A stretch of 64,000 nucleotides of DNA from Serratia nematodiphila DZ0503SBS1 (lineage in GTDB: Bacteria > Pseudomonadota > Gammaproteobacteria > Enterobacterales > Enterobacteriaceae), in the NCBI RefSeq assembly GCF_000738675.1, contig NZ_JPUX01000001.1:930001-994000 (forward strand). Reading direction: 5' to 3'. Below, one piece after another: positions 56,190 to 64,000 of this stretch. How positions within the stretch are numbered: position 1 is the first letter of the stretch; the number at the start of each line of letters is the position of its first letter. The notes under the pieces were generated by a model. The model did no database searches and was not told where the DNA came from. It saw nothing but the letters and a program-made list of their open reading frames with translations. Made by a program: the position numbers and the translations under genes.

Positions 56190-57131
56190 ATGTTGGAAAA
56201 CTATAAACACACCACCGTCCTGCTGGACGAAGCCGTCAATGGCCTCAACATCCGCAGTAACGGCATATATATCGACGGTACTTTTGGTCGCGGTGGCCAT
56301 TCTCGTCTGATTCTGTCCCAGCTGGGGCCGGAAGGGCGTTTGCTGGCGATTGACCGTGACCCTCAGGCGATTGCAGCCGCCAAATCTATTGAAGATCCTC
56401 GTTTTACCATCGTACACGGCCCATTTTCCGAGTTGTCGCACTATGTGCGGGAGCGCGAGCTGGTGGGCAAGATCGACGGCGTTCTGCTCGATCTGGGCGT
56501 TTCCTCGCCGCAGCTTGACGACGCGGAGCGCGGGTTCTCCTTTATGCGCGATGGCCCGCTGGACATGCGCATGGATCCGTCCACCGGCCTGTCCGCCGCG
56601 GAATGGCTGATGAAGGCCGAAGCGGACGACATCGCCTGGGTGCTGAAAACCTTTGGCGAGGAGCGTTTCGCCAAGCGCATCGCGCGCGCCATCGTGGAAA
56701 GAAACCGCGTGGAGCCGATGACGCGCACCAAAGAGCTGGCGGATCTGATCGCCGATGCCAGTCCGTTCCGGGAAAAGCACAAGCACCCGGCGACGCGCAG
56801 CTTCCAGGCGATCCGCATCTATATCAACAGCGAGCTGGAAGAGATCGAGCGTGCGCTCGACGGCGCGCTGGAAGTGCTGGCCCCGCAGGGCCGTTTGTCA
56901 ATCATCAGCTTCCACTCGCTGGAAGACCGCATCGTCAAACGTTTTATGCGTCACCACAGCCGCGGCGCCCAGGTGCCGGCCGGCATTCCGTTGACCGAAG
57001 AGCAGCTGCGCGGCATGGGCGGCCGGACGCTGAAAGCGCTGGGCAAAATGATGCCGCCGGAAGCGGAAGTGGCGGACAACCCGCGTGCGCGCAGCTCGGT
57101 GCTGCGTATTGCTGAGAGGATGCCCGCGTGA
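56190..57131 (+). CDS. rsmH: 16S rRNA m4C1402 methyltransferase
   Basis: RsmH (MraW) adds the N4-methyl group to C1402 of 16S rRNA, at the ribosomal P site. The 313-residue protein shows the cofactor-binding [13 protein letters not shown] near residue 30, [18 protein letters not shown] near 96 and [15 protein letters not shown] near 240. The stop overlaps the ftsL start (GTGA). Confidence 0.98.
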   Translation: MLENYKHTTVLLDEAVNGLNIRSNGIYIDGTFGRGGHSRLILSQLGPEGRLLAIDRDPQAIAAAKSIEDPRFTIVHGPFSELSHYVRERELVGKIDGVLLDLGVSSPQLDDAERGFSFMRDGPLDMRMDPSTGLSAAEWLMKAEADDIAWVLKTFGEERFAKRIARAIVERNRVEPMTRTKELADLIADASPFREKHKHPATRSFQAIRIYINSELEEIERALDGALEVLAPQGRLSIISFHSLEDRIVKRFMRHHSRGAQVPAGIPLTEEQLRGMGGRTLKALGKMMPPEAEVADNPRARSSVLRIAERMPA

Positions 57132-57448
57132 TTGGCAACGAACGTCACGGCCTGGTCGGGGTGATTGGCGGCGATCTGCTGCGCAACGCCAAGATCCCCC
57201 TGATTTTACTGATTGCGTCACTGGTCTCCGCGATTTTCGTGGTGACTACCGCGCACCGCACCCGCCTGCTGACCGCCGAGCGTGAACAGCTGGTTCTGGA
57301 GCGCGATGCGCTGGATATCGAGTGGCGCAACCTGATTTTAGAAGAGAACGCCCTCGGCGATCACAGCCGGGTTGAACGTATCGCGACAGAAAAACTGCAG
57401 ATGCAACACGTTGATCCATCGCAGGAAAATATCATCGTTAAACAATGA
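57128..57448 (+). CDS. ftsL: Cell division protein FtsL
   Basis: FtsL is a small bitopic protein that forms the FtsQLB complex at the septum and activates FtsWI. The 106 residues consist of a short cytoplasmic tail, one membrane helix (about 21-40, [20 protein letters not shown]) and a periplasmic coiled coil with leucine-zipper spacing. The start is GTG 57128, overlapping the rsmH stop in a GTGA arrangement. Confidence 0.96.
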   Translation: MIGNERHGLVGVIGGDLLRNAKIPLILLIASLVSAIFVVTTAHRTRLLTAEREQLVLERDALDIEWRNLILEENALGDHSRVERIATEKLQMQHVDPSQENIIVKQ

Positions 57449-57490
57449 ATGGTTTAACCGGAATAATGACACGGAGTAGAAAGGAAACGC

Positions 57491-59254
57491 ATGAAAGCAG
57501 CGCGCCCCGGTAAGTTGAGACGCCAGGAAGATCAGGCCAGCTTTGTCAGCTGGCGTTTTGCGTTGCTGTGCGGCTGCATTTTGCTGGCGATGGTTGGTCT
57601 GATGTTGCGCGTCGCGTACCTGCAGGTCATCAACCCCGATCGTCTGGTGAAAGAAGGCGACATGCGTTCGCTGCGCGTGCAGGAAGTGCCGACCGCGCGC
57701 GGCATGATCAGCGATCGCGCCGGCCGTCCGTTGGCGGTCAGCGTGCCGGTGAATGCGGTGTGGGCCGATCCGAAAGAGCTGAACGAGCGCGGCGGCATCA
57801 CGCTGGACAGCCGTTGGAAAGCGCTTTCCGATGCGCTGAACATCCCGCTGGACCAACTCTCCAACCGCATCAACGCCAACCCGAAAGGGCGCTTCGTTTA
57901 TCTGGCGCGCCAGGTTAACCCGGCGATCGGCGACTACATCCACAAACTCAAGCTGCCGGGGATCTACCTGCGGCAGGAGTCGCGCCGTTACTATCCGGCA
58001 GGGCAGGTGACGTCGCACATCATCGGCGTGACCAACATCGACGGGCAAGGCATCGAAGGCGTCGAGAAGAGCTTCGACCGCTGGCTGACCGGGCAACCGG
58101 GCGAGAGAACGGTGCGTAAGGATCGTTTCGGCCGGGTGATCGAAGACATCTCCTCCGTCGACAGCCAGGCGGCGCACAACCTGGTGCTGAGCGTCGATGA
58201 GCGCCTGCAGGCGCTGGTGTATCGCGAGCTGAACAATGCGGTGGCGTTCAACAAGGCCGAATCGGGCACTGCGGTGCTGATCGACGTAAACACCGGCGAA
58301 GTGCTGGCGATGGCCAACAGCCCGTCTTACAACCCGAACAACATGGCCGGTACGCCGAAAGAAACCATGCGTAACCGCGCCATCACCGATATTTTTGAAC
58401 CCGGTTCAACCGTGAAGCCAATGGTGGTGATGACCGCGCTGCAAAACGGCGTGGTGAGAGAAAACAGCGTGCTGAACACCATCCCGTATCGTATTCAGGG
58501 CCACGAGATCAAAGACGTGGCGCGGTACTCGGAGCTGTCATTGACCGGGATCTTGCAGAAGTCGAGTAACGTCGGTGTTTCAAAGCTGGCGTTAGCGATG
58601 CCGTCCTCAGCGTTAGTAGATACTTACTCTCGTTTTGGGCTGGGAAAAGCGACCAATTTGGGGCTGGTCGGAGAAAGCAGTGGCATATACCCAAAAAAAC
58701 AACGGTGGTCTGACATAGAGAGGGCCACCTTCTCTTTCGGCTACGGGCTGATGGTAACTCCGTTACAGTTGGCGCGAGTCTATGCAACGATCGGCAGCCT
58801 GGGCGTGTATCGCCCATTGTCGATCACCAAGGTTGACCCTCCGGTCGCCGGCGAGCGCGTTTTCCCTGAACCTCTGGTGCGCACCGTAGTGCACATGATG
58901 GAAAGCGTGGCCTTGCCGGGCGGCGGCGGCGTAAAAGCCGCCATCAAGGGATACCGTATCGCCATCAAAACCGGTACCGCGAAAAAAGTGGGCCCGGACG
59001 GCAAATACGTCAACCGATACATCGCTTATACCGCCGGCGTCGCGCCGGCAAGTAACCCCCGTTTTGCCCTGGTGGTCGTCATCAACGACCCGCAGGGTGG
59101 GAAATACTATGGTGGCGCAATCTCCGCGCCGGTGTTCGGCGCCATCATGGGCGGCGTATTGCGCACCATGAACGTCGAGCCTGACGCGTTGCCCACCGGT
59201 GACAAAAGCGAATTAGTGATTAACAAGAAAGAGGGTTCAGGTGGCAGATCGTAA
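57491..59254 (+). CDS. ftsI: Septal peptidoglycan transpeptidase FtsI (PBP3)
   Basis: FtsI crosslinks septal peptidoglycan and is the target of aztreonam and cephalexin. The 587-residue protein (E. coli 588) has one N-terminal membrane helix (about 20-43), a pedestal domain and a transpeptidase domain with the active-site serine in [11 protein letters not shown] near residue 303. The SSN motif is in [12 protein letters not shown] near 355 and the KTGT motif in [11 protein letters not shown] near 492. It overlaps murE by 14 bases. Confidence 0.98.
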   Translation: MKAARPGKLRRQEDQASFVSWRFALLCGCILLAMVGLMLRVAYLQVINPDRLVKEGDMRSLRVQEVPTARGMISDRAGRPLAVSVPVNAVWADPKELNERGGITLDSRWKALSDALNIPLDQLSNRINANPKGRFVYLARQVNPAIGDYIHKLKLPGIYLRQESRRYYPAGQVTSHIIGVTNIDGQGIEGVEKSFDRWLTGQPGERTVRKDRFGRVIEDISSVDSQAAHNLVLSVDERLQALVYRELNNAVAFNKAESGTAVLIDVNTGEVLAMANSPSYNPNNMAGTPKETMRNRAITDIFEPGSTVKPMVVMTALQNGVVRENSVLNTIPYRIQGHEIKDVARYSELSLTGILQKSSNVGVSKLALAMPSSALVDTYSRFGLGKATNLGLVGESSGIYPKKQRWSDIERATFSFGYGLMVTPLQLARVYATIGSLGVYRPLSITKVDPPVAGERVFPEPLVRTVVHMMESVALPGGGGVKAAIKGYRIAIKTGTAKKVGPDGKYVNRYIAYTAGVAPASNPRFALVVVINDPQGGKYYGGAISAPVFGAIMGGVLRTMNVEPDALPTGDKSELVINKKEGSGGRS

Positions 59255-60728
59255 TTTGCGCGACTTACTCGCCCCGTGGGTGCCGACGGCACCCGGGCGC
59301 GCGCTGCGGGAAATGACATTAGACAGCCGTGTGGCGGCTGCCGGGGATCTGTTTGTCGCCGTGGTCGGCCATCAAACGGATGGGCGCCGCTATATTCCGC
59401 AGGCCATCGCGCAGGGCGTCGCCGCTGTGATCGCCGAGGCTGACGGTCAGGCCGAAGACGGCGCCATCGTTGAGATGCACGGCGTGCCGGTGATCTACCT
59501 GAGCCAACTGAACCAGCGCCTTTCCGCGCTGGCCGGGCGTTTTTACCATCAGCCGGGCGAGCGCTTGCGCCTGGTCGGCGTGACCGGCACCAACGGCAAA
59601 ACCACCACCACGCAGCTGCTGGCGCAGTGGAGCCAACTGCTGGGCGAAACCAGCGCGGTGATGGGCACCGTCGGCAACGGCCTGCTGGGCCAGGTGTGTC
59701 CGACCGAGAATACCACCGGTTCTGCGGTGGATGTTCAACACGTATTAAACGAGTTGGCGGAACAGGGCGCGACCTTCGCCGCCATGGAAGTTTCTTCCCA
59801 CGGTTTGGTGCAACACCGGGTAGCGGCGCTGCCGTTCGCTGCGGCGGTCTTCACCAACCTGAGCCGCGATCACCTGGATTACCACGGTGATATGGCCAAT
59901 TACGAAGCGGCCAAATGGTCGCTGTTCGCCGCCCACAACGTGGGGCAGGCGATCATCAACGCCGACGATGAAGTCGGTCAGCGCTGGCTCGGCAAATTGC
60001 CGGATGCGGTAGCGGTGACGATGCAGGACAACCTGCAGCCGGGCTGTCACGGCCGCTGGCTGAAAACCACGGCGGTCGACTATCACGACAACGGCGCGAC
60101 TGTTCGTTTCAGCTCCAGCTGGGGCGACGGCGAGATCGAAAGCCGCCTGATGGGCGCGTTCAACGTCAGCAACCTGCTGTTGGCATTGGCGACGCTGCTG
60201 TCGTTGGGCTACCCGCTGGAGGCGCTGGTGGAAACCGGCAGCCGTCTGCAGCCGGTCTGTGGCCGCATGGAAGTGTTTAACGCGCCGGGCAAACCGACGG
60301 TCGTGGTGGATTACGCCCACACGCCGGATGCGCTGGAGAAAGCGCTGGAAGCCGCGCGTCTGCACTGCCAGGGGCTGCTGTGGTGTGTGTTCGGCTGCGG
60401 CGGCGATCGCGACAAGGGCAAGCGTCCGCTGATGGGCGGCATCGCCGAGCAGTTCGCCGATCGCGTGGTGATCACCGATGACAACCCGCGCACCGAAGAG
60501 CCGCGCGCGATTATCAACGACATCCTGACCGGATTGCTGGACGCCGGGCAGGCGCTGGTGATCCACGGCCGCGCCGAAGCGGTGACCAGCGCCATCATGC
60601 AGGCGCAGGAGCAGGATGTGGTGCTGGTGGCGGGCAAAGGCCACGAAGATTATCAGCTGGTGGGCAACCGCCGCCTGGATTACTCCGACCGCACGACGGT
60701 CGCCCGACTGCTGGGGGTGCTGGCATGA
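59241..60728 (+). CDS. murE: UDP-MurNAc-tripeptide synthetase (meso-DAP adding)
   Basis: MurE adds meso-diaminopimelate to UDP-MurNAc-Ala-Glu. The 495-residue ligase has the ATP loop [14 protein letters not shown] near residue 114 and the DNPR motif ([11 protein letters not shown] near 412) that selects diaminopimelate over lysine. Start is GTG 59241 inside the ftsI end, giving [13 protein letters not shown] as in E. coli. It overlaps murF in ATGA fashion. Confidence 0.98.
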   Translation: MADRNLRDLLAPWVPTAPGRALREMTLDSRVAAAGDLFVAVVGHQTDGRRYIPQAIAQGVAAVIAEADGQAEDGAIVEMHGVPVIYLSQLNQRLSALAGRFYHQPGERLRLVGVTGTNGKTTTTQLLAQWSQLLGETSAVMGTVGNGLLGQVCPTENTTGSAVDVQHVLNELAEQGATFAAMEVSSHGLVQHRVAALPFAAAVFTNLSRDHLDYHGDMANYEAAKWSLFAAHNVGQAIINADDEVGQRWLGKLPDAVAVTMQDNLQPGCHGRWLKTTAVDYHDNGATVRFSSSWGDGEIESRLMGAFNVSNLLLALATLLSLGYPLEALVETGSRLQPVCGRMEVFNAPGKPTVVVDYAHTPDALEKALEAARLHCQGLLWCVFGCGGDRDKGKRPLMGGIAEQFADRVVITDDNPRTEEPRAIINDILTGLLDAGQALVIHGRAEAVTSAIMQAQEQDVVLVAGKGHEDYQLVGNRRLDYSDRTTVARLLGVLA

Positions 60729-62086
60729 TCCCTGTCTCTCTTCAGACACTGGCTGAGGTATTGAGCGCTGAACTGGTGGGCGCCGATTGCCAAATTGTCG
60801 AGGTGACGACAGACACCCGCAAGGTGACCGCCGGTTGCCTGTTTGTGGCGCTGAAAGGCGAGCGTTTCGATGCGCACGACTTCGCGGCGGATGCCGTAGC
60901 CGCAGGCGCCGGGGCGCTGCTGGTCAGTAAGCGCTTATCAGTGGACGCGCCGCAGTTGGTGGTGCAAGACACCCGTCTGGCGCTGGGCCAGCTTGGCGCC
61001 TGGGTGCGTCAACAGGTGCCGGCGCGCGTGGTAGCGCTGACCGGTTCCTCGGGCAAGACATCGGTGAAAGAAATGACCGCCGCCATTCTGCGCGAATGCG
61101 GCGAAGTGCTGTATACCGCCGGCAACTTCAACAACGACATCGGCGTGCCGCTGACGCTGTTGCGTCTGGAGCCGCAGCATGATTTTGCCGTGATAGAGCT
61201 GGGCGCTAACCACATTGGCGAAATTGCTTACACCACCGCATTGACGCGTCCGCAGACCGCTTTGGTGAACAACCTGGCGGCCGCGCACCTGGAAGGCTTC
61301 GGCTCGCTGGCCGGCGTCGCCCAGGCGAAAGGTGAAATCTTTACCGGCCTGCCGGCCGACGGCGTGGCGATCATCAACGCCGATAACAACGACTGGCCGC
61401 ACTGGCAGAGCATGCTGGGCGGCAAAACCGTCTGGCGCTTCTCGCCGCAGGCGGCCGAAGGCGTGGACTTCTTCGCGGACGACGTGCGGGTGAACGGCGC
61501 AGGCACGCAGTTTACGCTGCACAGCCCGTTCGGCACCGCCGAGATCGCGCTGCCGCTGCCGGGGCGCCACAACGTGGCCAACGCGCTGGCGGCCACGGCG
61601 CTGGCGATGTCGGTGGGCGCCACCCTCGAAGCGGTGCGTCAGGGGTTGAAACAATTGCAGGCGGTGCCGGGGCGTTTGTTCCCGGTGGCGCTGGCCGAAG
61701 GCAAGCTGCTGCTGGACGACAGCTACAACGCCAACGTCGGGTCGATGACCGCGGCGGCGCAGGTGCTGGCGGAGATGCCGGGCTACCGCGTGATGGTGGT
61801 CGGCGATATGGCCGAGCTGGGTGCAGAGGCGGAGGAGTGCCACCGTCAGGTGGGTGAAGCCGCCCGTCTGGCCGGGGTCGACAAAGTCATCAGCGTCGGC
61901 GGGTTGAGCCGTGTGCTGAGCGAAGCTTCCGGCAACGGCGAACATTATCAGGACAAGACAGCAGTGATCGCGCGCGTGGCGGAATTACTGTCGGAACATG
62001 CGGTCATCACCGTGTTAATCAAAGGTTCACGTAGTGCCGCAATGGAGCAGGTAGTACGCGCGTTACAGGAGAAAGCACCATGTTAG
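60725..62086 (+). CDS. murF: UDP-MurNAc-pentapeptide synthetase (D-Ala-D-Ala adding)
   Basis: MurF completes the cytoplasmic peptidoglycan precursor by adding D-Ala-D-Ala. The 453-residue Mur ligase has the ATP loop [15 protein letters not shown] near residue 109, [14 protein letters not shown] near 158 and [14 protein letters not shown] near 332. The ATG overlaps the murE stop, and its last 7 bases overlap mraY. Confidence 0.98.
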   Translation: MIPVSLQTLAEVLSAELVGADCQIVEVTTDTRKVTAGCLFVALKGERFDAHDFAADAVAAGAGALLVSKRLSVDAPQLVVQDTRLALGQLGAWVRQQVPARVVALTGSSGKTSVKEMTAAILRECGEVLYTAGNFNNDIGVPLTLLRLEPQHDFAVIELGANHIGEIAYTTALTRPQTALVNNLAAAHLEGFGSLAGVAQAKGEIFTGLPADGVAIINADNNDWPHWQSMLGGKTVWRFSPQAAEGVDFFADDVRVNGAGTQFTLHSPFGTAEIALPLPGRHNVANALAATALAMSVGATLEAVRQGLKQLQAVPGRLFPVALAEGKLLLDDSYNANVGSMTAAAQVLAEMPGYRVMVVGDMAELGAEAEECHRQVGEAARLAGVDKVISVGGLSRVLSEASGNGEHYQDKTAVIARVAELLSEHAVITVLIKGSRSAAMEQVVRALQEKAPC

Positions 62087-63162
62087 TTTGGCTGGCCGAG
62101 CATTTGGTCAAGTATTACTCAGGCTTCAACGTCTTTTCTTATCTGACGTTCCGAGCCATTGTCAGCCTGCTGACCGCGCTGTTCCTGTCGCTGTGGATGG
62201 GCCCGCGGGTGATCAAGCGTCTGCAAGAAATGTCCTTCGGGCAGGTGGTGCGCAACGACGGCCCCGAGTCGCACTTCAGCAAGCGCGGCACGCCGACCAT
62301 GGGCGGCATCATGATCCTGACCTCCATCACCATTTCGGTGCTGATGTGGGCCTACCCGTCCAACCCGTATGTCTGGTGCGTGCTGTTCGTGCTGGTGGGT
62401 TACGGCATCGTCGGTTTCGTCGACGACTACCGCAAGGTGGTGCGTAAGGACACCAAAGGGCTGATCGCCCGCTGGAAGTATTTCTGGCAGTCGGTGATTG
62501 CGCTGATTGTCGCATTCGCCATGTACGCCGTAGGAAAAGACACGCCAGCCACCGAGCTGGTTGTGCCGTTCTTTAAGGACGTGATGCCGCAGCTGGGTTT
62601 GCTGTACATCCTGCTGGCCTATTTCGTCATCGTCGGCACCAGCAACGCGGTCAATCTGACCGACGGCCTGGACGGCCTGGCGATTATGCCGACGGTATTC
62701 GTGGCGGCCGGTTTCGCGCTGGTGGCCTGGGCGACCGGTAACATGAACTTCGCCAACTACCTGCATATTCCGTATCTGCGTCATGCCGGTGAGTTGGTGA
62801 TCGTCTGCACCGCCATCGTCGGCGCCGGCCTCGGGTTCCTGTGGTTCAATACCTACCCGGCTCAGGTGTTTATGGGCGACGTCGGTTCGCTGGCGCTGGG
62901 CGGCGCGCTGGGCACCATCGCGGTGCTGCTGCGCCAGGAGTTCTTGTTGGTGATCATGGGCGGCGTGTTCGTAGTAGAGACGCTGTCGGTGATCCTGCAG
63001 GTGGGATCGTTCAAGCTGCGCGGACAACGCATTTTCCGCATGGCGCCGATTCACCACCACTATGAATTGAAAGGCTGGCCGGAGCCGCGCGTGATCGTGC
63101 GCTTCTGGATCATTTCGCTGATGCTGGTGCTGATTGGCCTGGCAACGCTGAAGGTGCGTTAA
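62080..63162 (+). CDS. mraY: Phospho-MurNAc-pentapeptide translocase
   Basis: MraY transfers phospho-MurNAc-pentapeptide to undecaprenyl phosphate, forming lipid I at the inner membrane. The 360-residue protein has about ten membrane segments, the magnesium and catalytic motifs [17 protein letters not shown] near residue 111, [14 protein letters not shown] near 190 and the [14 protein letters not shown] loop near 324. Length equals E. coli MraY (360). Confidence 0.98.
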   Translation: MLVWLAEHLVKYYSGFNVFSYLTFRAIVSLLTALFLSLWMGPRVIKRLQEMSFGQVVRNDGPESHFSKRGTPTMGGIMILTSITISVLMWAYPSNPYVWCVLFVLVGYGIVGFVDDYRKVVRKDTKGLIARWKYFWQSVIALIVAFAMYAVGKDTPATELVVPFFKDVMPQLGLLYILLAYFVIVGTSNAVNLTDGLDGLAIMPTVFVAAGFALVAWATGNMNFANYLHIPYLRHAGELVIVCTAIVGAGLGFLWFNTYPAQVFMGDVGSLALGGALGTIAVLLRQEFLLVIMGGVFVVETLSVILQVGSFKLRGQRIFRMAPIHHHYELKGWPEPRVIVRFWIISLMLVLIGLATLKVR

Positions 63163-63164
63163 TC

Positions 63165-64000
63165 ATGGCAGACTATCAGGGTAGAAAAGTCGTCATCATC
63201 GGGTTGGGCCTCACCGGCCTGTCCTGTGTCGATTTCTTCATGGCGCGCGGCGTAACGCCGCGCGTGATGGATACCCGTATCGCGCCGCCAGGGTTGGACA
63301 AACTGCCTGAAAGCGTGGAGCGCCATCTGGGCGATCTGAACCAGGACTGGCTGCTGGCGGCGGATCTGATCGTCGCCAGCCCGGGCGTCGCGTTGGCGAC
63401 CCCGGCATTGAGCGCCGCAGCGGACGCTGGCGTGGAAATCGTCGGCGACGTCGAACTGTTCTGCCGCGAGGCGCAGGCGCCGATCGTGGCGATCACCGGC
63501 TCCAACGGCAAAAGCACCGTCACCACCCTGGTGGGCGAAATGGCGAAAGCCGCCGGTTGGGCGGTAGGCGTGGGCGGCAATATCGGCCTGCCGGCGCTGA
63601 GCCTGTTGCGTCAGGAATGTCAGCTGTACGTGCTGGAGCTGTCCAGCTTCCAGCTGGAAACGACGTATAGCCTGCGAGCGGCGGCGGCGACCATCCTGAA
63701 CGTGACCGAAGATCATATGGATCGTTATCCATTTGGCCTGCAGCAGTATCGCGGCGCCAAGCTGCGCGTGTATGAAAACGCCGCGGTGTGCGTGGTGAAC
63801 GCGGACGATGCGCTGACCATGCCGGTGCGCGGCGCCGACGAGCGCTGCGTCAGCTTCGGGGCGGACGTGGGTGACTATCACCTGAACCGTCAGCAGGGGG
63901 AAACCTGGCTGCGGGTGCGCGGTGAGAAGGTGCTGAATACGCGCGAGATGATGCTGACCGGCCGCCACAATTACACCAACGCCCTGGCGGCGCTGGCGTT
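63165..64000 (+). CDS. murD: UDP-MurNAc-Ala D-glutamate ligase, 3' end beyond window
   Basis: MurD adds D-glutamate to UDP-MurNAc-L-alanine. It begins [20 protein letters not shown] 2 bases after mraY and shows the ATP loop [20 protein letters not shown] near residue 110 and [14 protein letters not shown] near 156. About 278 of the expected 438 residues are present; the window ends inside the gene after [10 protein letters not shown], in frame and without a stop. Confidence 0.97.
   Translation, partial: MADYQGRKVVIIGLGLTGLSCVDFFMARGVTPRVMDTRIAPPGLDKLPESVERHLGDLNQDWLLAADLIVASPGVALATPALSAAADAGVEIVGDVELFCREAQAPIVAITGSNGKSTVTTLVGEMAKAAGWAVGVGGNIGLPALSLLRQECQLYVLELSSFQLETTYSLRAAAATILNVTEDHMDRYPFGLQQYRGAKLRVYENAAVCVVNADDALTMPVRGADERCVSFGADVGDYHLNRQQGETWLRVRGEKVLNTREMMLTGRHNYTNALAALA

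Overview
The window is core chromosome of a high-GC member of the Enterobacterales. The gene content and protein sequences fit Serratia, most likely S. marcescens or a close relative. That identification is inferred from remembered protein similarity and from the gene order, which follows the E. coli 0-2 min region (dapB-carAB, kefFC, folA, apaHG-rsmA-pdxA-surA-lptD, djlA, rluA, rapA, polB, yabI, thiBPQ, sgrR/sgrS, setA, leuABCD, leuO, ilvIH, cra, mraZ-dcw) with several insertions. No tRNA, rRNA, prophage, insertion sequence or CRISPR array was seen.

Layout. 1-2.7 kb: the end of an isocyanide synthase gene, an Fe(II)/2-oxoglutarate oxygenase and a glycosyltransferase, forming a compact operon that resembles the rhabduscin/byelyankacin type of glycosylated isonitrile pathway. 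2.9-8.6 kb: dapB, then carAB behind tandem ArgR boxes, with carA starting at TTG. 8.7-13.8 kb: kefF-kefC, a LysE-type exporter, the yjjP-yjjB transporter pair and folA. 14-15.9 kb: a Tat-exported PhoX-type phosphatase. 15.9-22.7 kb (minus): the lptD-surA-pdxA-rsmA-apaG-apaH operon. 22.9-31.1 kb: djlA, an ERIC repeat, rluA, rapA, polB and yabI; araBAD/araC, which lie near here in E. coli, are absent. 31.1-33.4 kb (minus): ilvBN with its Val-rich leader peptide ivbL and an attenuator. 33.4-36.9 kb (minus): thiBPQ under a TPP riboswitch. 36.9-40.2 kb: sgrR, the dual-function RNA SgrS with its small protein SgrT, and setA. 40.3-41.8 kb: a DASS-family anion transporter. 41.8-46.8 kb (minus): leuLABCD with promoter, leader peptide and attenuator. 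leuD carries a one-base deletion, so the gene is broken as written. 47.4-53.2 kb: leuO, a long-chain acyl-CoA-ligase-like gene, and ilvIH. 53.4-54.9 kb: cra and alaE. 55.3-64 kb: the start of the division and cell-wall cluster (mraZ-rsmH-ftsL-ftsI-murE-murF-mraY-murD, murD cut by the window edge), with three MraZ boxes in front.

Much of the window concerns branched-chain amino acid synthesis. Two acetolactate synthase isozymes (ilvBN and ilvIH), the leucine operon and the regulator LeuO lie within 22 kb. Control by RNA is unusually visible: two amino-acid attenuators with coded leader peptides, a TPP riboswitch and SgrS.

I found no wholly undescribed system. The observations most worth checking are the leuD frameshift, the isonitrile operon, the GTG-started ivbL leader, an unassigned 24-codon ORF with a strong ribosome binding site upstream of mraZ, and the Enterobacterales accessory genes inserted in the conserved backbone.
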